Source of the DNA: Macrotrachela quadricornifera
Lineage: Eukaryota; Rotifera; Eurotatoria; Philodinida; Philodinidae
Assembly (NCBI GenBank): GCA_022393335.1
Contig: JAJEKB010021580.1
Location: forward strand, 79,995 to 143,994
Direction of reading: 5' to 3'
DNA length: 64,000 nucleotides
The position numbers and the translations under genes are program-made. A model generated the notes under the pieces. The model searched no databases. It was not told the origin of the DNA and saw only the letters and a program-made list of their open reading frames with translations. Shown here one piece after another: positions 58,648 to 64,000 of this stretch (the first letter of the stretch is position 1; each line of letters opens with the position of its first letter).

Positions 58648-58697
58648 TGGATCCTGGTGGATCCTAGGATCCACCAGGATCCGCTTTTTCCCCCTTG
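58648..58697 (-). repeat. GGATCC array, third copy, reversed anchor
   Basis: A short run of GGATCC units followed by the reverse complement of the anchor (GGATCCGCTTTTTCCCCC at 58677-58694). Preceded by an ATAG tetranucleotide run (58620-58638). Confidence 0.75.
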
Positions 58698-59045
58698 GTT
58701 ATACCGTAGGGGTGCCCATAGGTCCTCAAGTACTGAACTCTAGGGGTACGCATAGGTCCTCAAGTACTGTACTCTAGGGGTACGCATAGGTCCTCAAGTA
58801 CTGTACTCTAGGGGTGCCCATAGGTCCTCAAGTACTGAACTCTAGGGGTACGCATAGGTCCTCAAGTACTGTACTCTAGGGGTACGCATAGGTCCTCAAG
58901 TACTGTACTCTACACTGAAAAAAAAAATTTTGCGGTACGAAACTTAAAAAGGGTTTCGTACATCCTACGAAACCCTTTTTAAGTTTCGTACCGCAAAATT
59001 TTTTTTTTCAGTGTAGGGGTACGCATAGGTGCTCAAGTGCTATAT
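58695..59045 (+). repeat. 34-bp minisatellite, locus 6, highly homogeneous
   Basis: Seven units of 34 bases (GGGGTACGCATAGGTCCTCA then AGTACTGTACTCTA) with very few differences, some GTGCCC / GAACTC variants alternating. The array is interrupted by the hairpin at 58913-59013. The homogeneity points to recent amplification. Confidence 0.85.
58913..59013. mobile_element. Perfect 101-bp hairpin MITE in the 34-bp array
   Basis: Two 48-base arms, perfectly complementary as far as I can read, around a 5-base loop (CATCC). Ends are CACTG...CAGTG, inner words GCGGTACGAAACTT and GGGTTTCGTA. Flanked by TA on both sides (58911-58912, 59014-59015), and the array resumes directly after it. Confidence 0.88.
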
Positions 59046-59247
59046 CGTGATTGTGCCGGTGGATCTTGCTGTACTATTTGATGGAGATGCCCATGGCTTC
59101 TCTCGTTGGATAATGTTTTGGTGTTGTGAGCGGATTGCTCGATGATAGAAGATGACTGGTGAGTGAATGATTTATTGCAAAGAAATCAAAACTATAAATA
59201 CTGGGATGAACAAAGGGAAAGATATGACGAACTCCAACAAAGAAAAG

Positions 59248-59350
59248 ATGATGAAATGAAGATGAACAATGAGAAAAGATGATGAAATGAGGATGGACAA
59301 TGAGAAAAGATGGTGAAATGAAGATGGACAACGAGATAGATGATGAAATG
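59248..59350 (+). repeat. 31-bp tandem repeat, 3.4 units
   Basis: Unit GATGATGAAATGAAGATGAA plus CAATGAGAAAA, three full units and a partial one. Purine-rich on the plus strand. Confidence 0.8.
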
Positions 59351-60054
59351 TAGAACATACATCATCGTATATTCACATATGTTAACAGAACAGATAACAG
59401 ATGTGAACATATGTGACATATGAAGAACAGAAAGAAAAGACATATATGAAGAACGAGAGGATGATATATGTCATCCTCTAACAGGTGTCCTTATGTATTC
59501 AATCTTGTTTTATGGGAGCACTACTGGATACTGAAGTCCAGTATCGTTGGTAAAGCTGTAGGCCGTAGGTTGCGAGGTTATGCAGATTGGTGGGAATATT
59601 ATAGTGGAGTATATTTGAACATATTGAGGAGCGAATTGGGTTATGTCAGACTCTGTGGTTGTGAAATACGCATCTAAATGATAGAAAATTGGGTGCACTT
59701 AAGATACGTAGTTGATTATCTGCATTCACGTTACTGGCTTTTGTGAACACTTTGATGAGCATCTATCTTTGGCAAATTAATTTTGCTCCCTAAGGTACAC
59801 ATATTGGTTAGATTTAAGTTGGGGGTGCTGATGTTTTTGGTTGTGAACACATATAAACAGATTCGGTCAGATTAAGAGTTTGATTGTTTTCCTTTTGTAC
59901 TGAATTATGTGAATGACAAAAGTATAGAAACTGATACAGATGCAAATGTGTGGTGTTATCTGTAGCTGTGTCGATAAGATGCACTAGTATATAAGTACTT
60001 TCAATGTTTCAGTCGAGGGTTGAGCGAATCATAGGGACGAACGTTACTTGTGGA
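59351..60054. other. Intergenic, one dispersed word at the right edge
   Basis: No gene recognised; the ORF at 59468-59677 lacks a known domain. The word at 60010-60051 matches 11356-11399 and ends 3 bases before the paracaspase duplication starts. Confidence 0.45.
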
Positions 60055-60597
60055 TATTGATTTTTCATTCGAATCCATTAGAAAGTTGCACAATATACAT
60101 AGATAATGTATCCGATATTGAAAATAAAATATAAATACTGAATTCTTTATCTCGAACATTTATATGGTACCCAATGATTGCTATAAACATGTTTTATTCA
60201 ATGATAATTTGAATAGAAGCGCAGAGTAATTCAGCAACTAAAACATTTTAAAATTGCGAAAATGTCTTAATAAACATGCTAGTAAAACTACAATCTTCTC
60301 CAATCAGTTTATTAGAATCTAGCCTCGTTGAACAATTATATTCTGAAAGACGAGACTTTAGCACATCTTCAGATAATAAAAACTCAATGTCAATTGTCTT
60401 GGAAAAAACTATTCTCTGTAAAAAAAAGCTGCCTAAGTTAGAATTATGATTTTGTAGGAGGGAACTTCCGTTTCACTAGAAGTATAGTTTCAGAGCTATG
60501 TACATTTTAATATGTTTAAAAAGAATTTGATTTTTGAAAATGTCTTTTACCCAAAAAAAATATGTTTAACTTTATTAAAGAATAAATTTCAGATAAA

Positions 60598-61422
60598 ATG
60601 GCAGTCAGTATTGTTTATCAGCGTAAGCGTGCCTTAGTTATTGGTAATAATAGTTATCCTAAGGACTCATTGAAATACTGTGTAAATGATGCTAAAGATT
60701 TAAAAAAGGCTCTTAAACATATAGGATTCAAAGTATATGGTGACATTGATTGCAATTTTCACAAATTCGATGGTTTCATTAAAAAGTTCGAGTCAAAAAT
60801 TCAGCCTACCGATCTAATATTAGTTTACTTCGCTGGACATGGAAAACAATGTGATAATGAAAATTATTTATTGCCTACGGATTATGATTACGATTTTCGC
60901 GGCAATGAATGTGATTATATTGTCGAACGTGCTATTAATGTAAAATACATAATGAAGAAAATAGAAGATAAACGCTGTTGTATCGCCCTATTTATATTTG
61001 ACTGTTGTAGAAAGTCTGTGAAAGAGCGAAGTGGACAAATGCAAGGTTTCTCACCTATATACGGGTCATCACATACTATGATAGCATTCTCTTGTGCCCC
61101 TGGCAAAGCGGCGCTTGACGAAACACAAAATGGTAGAAACAGTATTTTTACTGGAAGTCTGTTAAATCACATCGTAATACCTGATAAACATATTGAGGAC
61201 ATTTTTCTGGATGTCGCTCGTGATGTTCAATCACTCAGTGGCGGATTTCAACGACCATTTAGATCAACTGATCTTGCTGAAAAAGTTTATCTAGTGACAA
61301 ATAACGTTCCATCAAATTGTGAACAATTTAGGCCAGGTATAGTGAGCATGGAATTAGTTAGAATAGGAAATATCTCGTCTTTCACTAGATCAGATGACAG
61401 GAGAAATAGTCTGACCGTTTAA
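60598..61422 (+). CDS. Paracaspase/metacaspase-like cysteine peptidase, copy B
   Basis: Caspase-fold protein of 274 residues, same length and single-exon structure as copy A. H81 (YFAGHGKQ) and C137 (IFDCCRKS) are both kept, as are FRGNECDYIV, MIAFSCAPGK and NSIFTGSLLNHI. By hand count 58 of 274 residues differ. Sixteen of these are in residues 41-70 (after the first beta strand), while residues 201-230 are identical. Both copies are intact with no stop or frameshift, so both are probably under selection. TTTCAG lies 6-11 bases before ATG as in copy A. The 3' flank is cut by a Tc5-like element 221 bases after the stop, which could change transcript termination. AATAAA at 61478 is retained. 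Confidence 0.85.
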   Translation: MAVSIVYQRKRALVIGNNSYPKDSLKYCVNDAKDLKKALKHIGFKVYGDIDCNFHKFDGFIKKFESKIQPTDLILVYFAGHGKQCDNENYLLPTDYDYDFRGNECDYIVERAINVKYIMKKIEDKRCCIALFIFDCCRKSVKERSGQMQGFSPIYGSSHTMIAFSCAPGKAALDETQNGRNSIFTGSLLNHIVIPDKHIEDIFLDVARDVQSLSGGFQRPFRSTDLAEKVYLVTNNVPSNCEQFRPGIVSMELVRIGNISSFTRSDDRRNSLTV

Positions 61423-61477
61423 GACCATTTCATTTCTCCAACAACAAGTCAATTTTTGTTACAAAATTGAAAATCGA

Positions 61478-61483
61478 AATAAA
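61478..61483 (+). promoter_or_regulatory. Candidate polyadenylation signal of paracaspase copy B
   Basis: AATAAA at the position equivalent to that of copy A, upstream of the Tc5-like insertion, so it survives the insertion. Confidence 0.45.
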
Positions 61484-61643
61484 TGCCTGAAAAGATAGCC
61501 TGACTTCTCCTCATTCAGAAACAACACCATTTTTTAATCGGCGTTACATTGCTGAACAAAATTTCTGACCTTTTTATCATCTTCTTCTTGAAAATCAGTC
61601 CTTTTTCTTAGGAAAAAAGGGAAATATTTGTCCGTTTTTCTTA

Positions 61644-64000
61644 CGAGGGAACCTCCCGAAGTGATTAAAGAGTTTAGAGTCCATCTTTTGACCATAAGTA
61701 GACCTCAATGAAGTATGAAAAACCCCAAAAGGATTTGGGCCCTCGCGGCTTTTTCCTTAGATATTGAATTTTTACGATATGACATGAAGTAACAAGAATG
61801 AAACAATCAATGGTGGTTTGTCTTGAGAACAGTGAAATAACAAAAATTGGAACTATTTTTCTGTTTTCTATACTACTTATCTGATCTGATTTAAGTTTTT
61901 AGAGCCAGATTAAAGTCTATTTAGCACGATCCTATTCTTTGTTCATGAGGTAAAAGAATAGATAAAATTCTCGTTTGATTTTTTATGCCTTTCCAAAATT
62001 TAATCTTTCAAAAGAAATCAGTGAAAATGATAGTTCAAAAAGAAATGAGTGAAACATAGCGATTTCTCACACCAGCTGCAACAGATGAAAGCCGCAGCAT
62101 CACAGGATGGGACAACACATATCGGATCGTTAAACGAGAAACAAACTTCGGCTACTGTTTTGAAAGGACTTGGATCGATATCTGTATATCCACTAGCGTA
62201 CCAAGCGTATTGAATCATCCGATGAAAAGTTTTGGATGAGAGTTGGTTGTGAGTCAGAGATATGAGACGAATGATATTATTGCGTTCACTCATGTTGATA
62301 TCAACTTCGTCGAGCATTACACGATCATAGATTCGACGTGGAATTACTTTCATTTGTCTGTTAAAAAAGACGTCCAACGGCTGAATTTGACTGGTTGTCT
62401 TTTTGGGTATCTAAAGTCGTGTGCATCCCGAAATGTTATCATATAATCCTTTACCATCCGTTTGTCCTCCCCAACAGTCCGAGATAAGTAGAGACTGTTT
62501 TCGTTGCCCAAGTGACGGAACAAAAACATGGTCACGCCAATATTCGACCAGACTTGTTGTAAGCTTTCCAGAGCTGCTACAAGTGATCATCACATTTGAA
62601 GCTTTGAAAAGGTGTGATCGAATGTTCTCACTCATATGTCCCTTGGGTTCTTTCAAGCATAAGTAGATTGGTGAGAGAAGATACCCATCAAGAGTAATAG
62701 TAGGCTGTACTGTATAGCTATGAGTACTAGCATTCGCAGAGCGGACAGCAGCAACAGTTAATTTCTCGCCCTTATAACTCAATGTTCGAGTGGAATGAAG
62801 TTCAAGCTCGATCCCACTTTGATCAGTGTTCATAACCTCGCTCGCTTCATATTTCTGTAAACGTTCGCGAACATCAGTCACAAAGCGATCGGCTGAAGCT
62901 TTAATCGTTTCTTGATTTTGTGTTTCGCGTTTCGTTACAATCTATCAAAAATAGACATTCATAGCAAGTGTACTCTCAAGATATTTTTCAAATAAACCTA
63001 AGCTTTTCGTATAACAAAGGATGTGGAACCTAATAAAGATTTTCTTTTCAATTTTATCTGATTGTTGAAAGCAAAAATATCTCAAATGTGTTTCAGACCG
63101 TGAGCTATGTATTATTTTACCTTTGTAATTTTGCGTGAGATGATATTATGTTTATGTTTAAATGTATAAAGCCAGTGACTTGAAGCAACGAAGTTGTGCA
63201 ACGATTCATCCATAGCCTTCTTCATTGCCCATCGACGAATGTCGATTTCATGCACAGATAAAGAGTTTCCCCGAGCCCGTTTGAACATATCAAATACGTA
63301 ATCATCAATCTTATCAATTTTTTGTTTTTTGGTTCCTTGTTTCTCAAGGTAATGACGAAATCGAACCATATAACTTTGATGTGGAATGCGTTTAAAGTTA
63401 TGTTTTACTGTCGACCACCGCCGCTTTCGTTGACCCGTTTTTGGATTGATTTCGTCGTAGAAATTGATCGCCCGGGTCATATATTCGAGTGAAAACTTTT
63501 TGCATAGTTCAATTTCCTCACCTTCTTCACCAAGATAATCGGAGTCAGATGGGTCGTCGACCTCATCATATTCGTTCTCTGCTTCATCGATCATATCGTC
63601 TTCGCTTGATCCATGATCAAGAGTAGTTTCAACTTCGAAACTGTGAGAATGACTATTTACTATCGATTCAAGCACACCACATAGCATATGAGCTACTTCG
63701 TGCTCTCGATTTGTGATAGTCGTGATGGTCCCTGAAGTGGTCGAAGTGATCGGAGGTAACAAGTTTGAAGCTTGATCAGCGAAAATCTTCACGACATTCG
63801 ATGGATTAATCATTTCGCAATGAAGAAGAGTAAAACTGAAATCAACTGCTTTCTTGCGTTACAATAATGTCTTGTAAAAGATAAAATGAGAAGAAGAATG
63901 TCTGGATGCGATAAAACACGTAAGATGCACCTAAAGCAAGATTCGAGTGAAAAATAGATTTCTTTTTTTCAGCCTCTATTCGATAGAGAATTGAACGGCG
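61644..64000. mobile_element. Tc5-like DNA transposon, left end inside window, truncated by the window edge
   Basis: Starts CGAGGGAACCTCCC directly after TTA (61641-61643). The paralogous sequence in copy A reads CTTAG without insertion at 32689-32693, so the boundary is exact on this side. The terminal 15 bases match those at 27767 and 44523. The minus-strand transposase (62018-63813) lies inside, its 3' end facing this terminus. The right end must lie beyond 64000. Confidence 0.78.
62018..63813 (-). pseudogene. Tc5-like (DDE_1) transposase, one TAG stop
   Basis: Cut-and-paste transposase. Exon 1 63813-63121 and exon 2 62941-62018 join in phase 0 across a 179-bp GT-AG intron. The product is 538 codons including one in-frame TAG at 62411-62413. 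In order: acidic N-terminus, FRHYLEKQGTKKQKIDKID and SLSVHEIDIRRWA, the Tc5-type helix-turn-helix (SHWLYTFKHKHNIISRKITK), the catalytic core with first Asp in MNTDQSG, second in LLISDCWGGQTD and third in IPKKTTSQIQPLDVFFNRQM, then a Cys-rich C-terminus (CSWCEKSLCFTHFF). The only lesion is the TAG between the second and third catalytic blocks. With a single readthrough the enzyme would be complete, so inactivation is recent. It is the best-preserved copy of the family here. Confidence 0.83.

Larger units (their letters stand above)
60055..61643 (+). repeat. Dispersed segmental duplication, copy B (partner 31101-32692)
   Basis: Collinear with copy A over about 1.59 kb, including upstream region, coding sequence and 3' flank. 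It ends exactly at the TTA target of the Tc5-like element at 61644. Confidence 0.85.

Noticed and set aside
59468..59677. 69-codon ORF
   Set aside because: No recognised domain; overlaps an opposite-strand ORF of similar length and lies in repeat-rich DNA.
62243..62666. Plus-strand ORFs over the transposase
   Set aside because: Antisense shadows; the minus strand has the conserved domains.

Overview
The window is eukaryotic nuclear DNA: AT-rich, with genes split by short GT-AG introns (46-81 bp, plus a few near 300-360 bp), a nuclear hormone receptor, secretory-pathway enzymes and many DNA transposons. Several gene types are typical of bdelloid rotifers (Rotaria/Adineta-like): an ADP-ribosyltransferase fused to tetratricopeptide repeats behind a divergent N-terminal domain, a short divergent nuclear receptor, paralogous paracaspase-like proteins, and an intronless bacterial-type alpha-L-rhamnosidase that looks horizontally acquired. 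The bdelloid assignment is inference; no marker gene is present.

Layout. 1-25 kb is the gene-bearing part: GH78 alpha-L-rhamnosidase (minus, interrupted by two in-frame TGA codons), a hAT transposase remnant, ART-TPR protein (plus), nuclear receptor (plus, one 1-base frame break), then three genes in a row on the minus strand: a prenylcysteine-oxidase-like flavoprotein (5 exons), a secreted PQQ-type beta-propeller protein (2 exons) and a phospholipase-B1-like GDSL lipase (5 exons). 25-64 kb is repeat-rich: two copies of a paracaspase-like gene inside a 1.6-kb duplication (31.1-32.7 kb and 60.05-61.64 kb), one uncharacterised spliced gene (34.5-35.9 kb), palindromic elements with TA target duplications, Tc5-like DNA transposons with TNA target duplications, a mariner-type element with 182-bp terminal repeats, and many minisatellites.

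The genes do not form one pathway. The three minus-strand genes encode membrane or secreted proteins and share orientation, but each is far enough from the next to have its own promoter. The main structural result is a self-consistent Tc5-like transposon family: a decayed copy with matching ends (44523-49647), a short palindromic derivative (27767-28202), and a nearly intact transposase copy (from 61644 off the right edge). Its exact insertion point is shown by the unoccupied paralogous site at 32689-32693, a CTNAG target. The other recurring theme is a 30-34 bp minisatellite word family seen at six loci, with GGATCC arrays and hairpin elements among its arrays in the 54-59 kb stretch.
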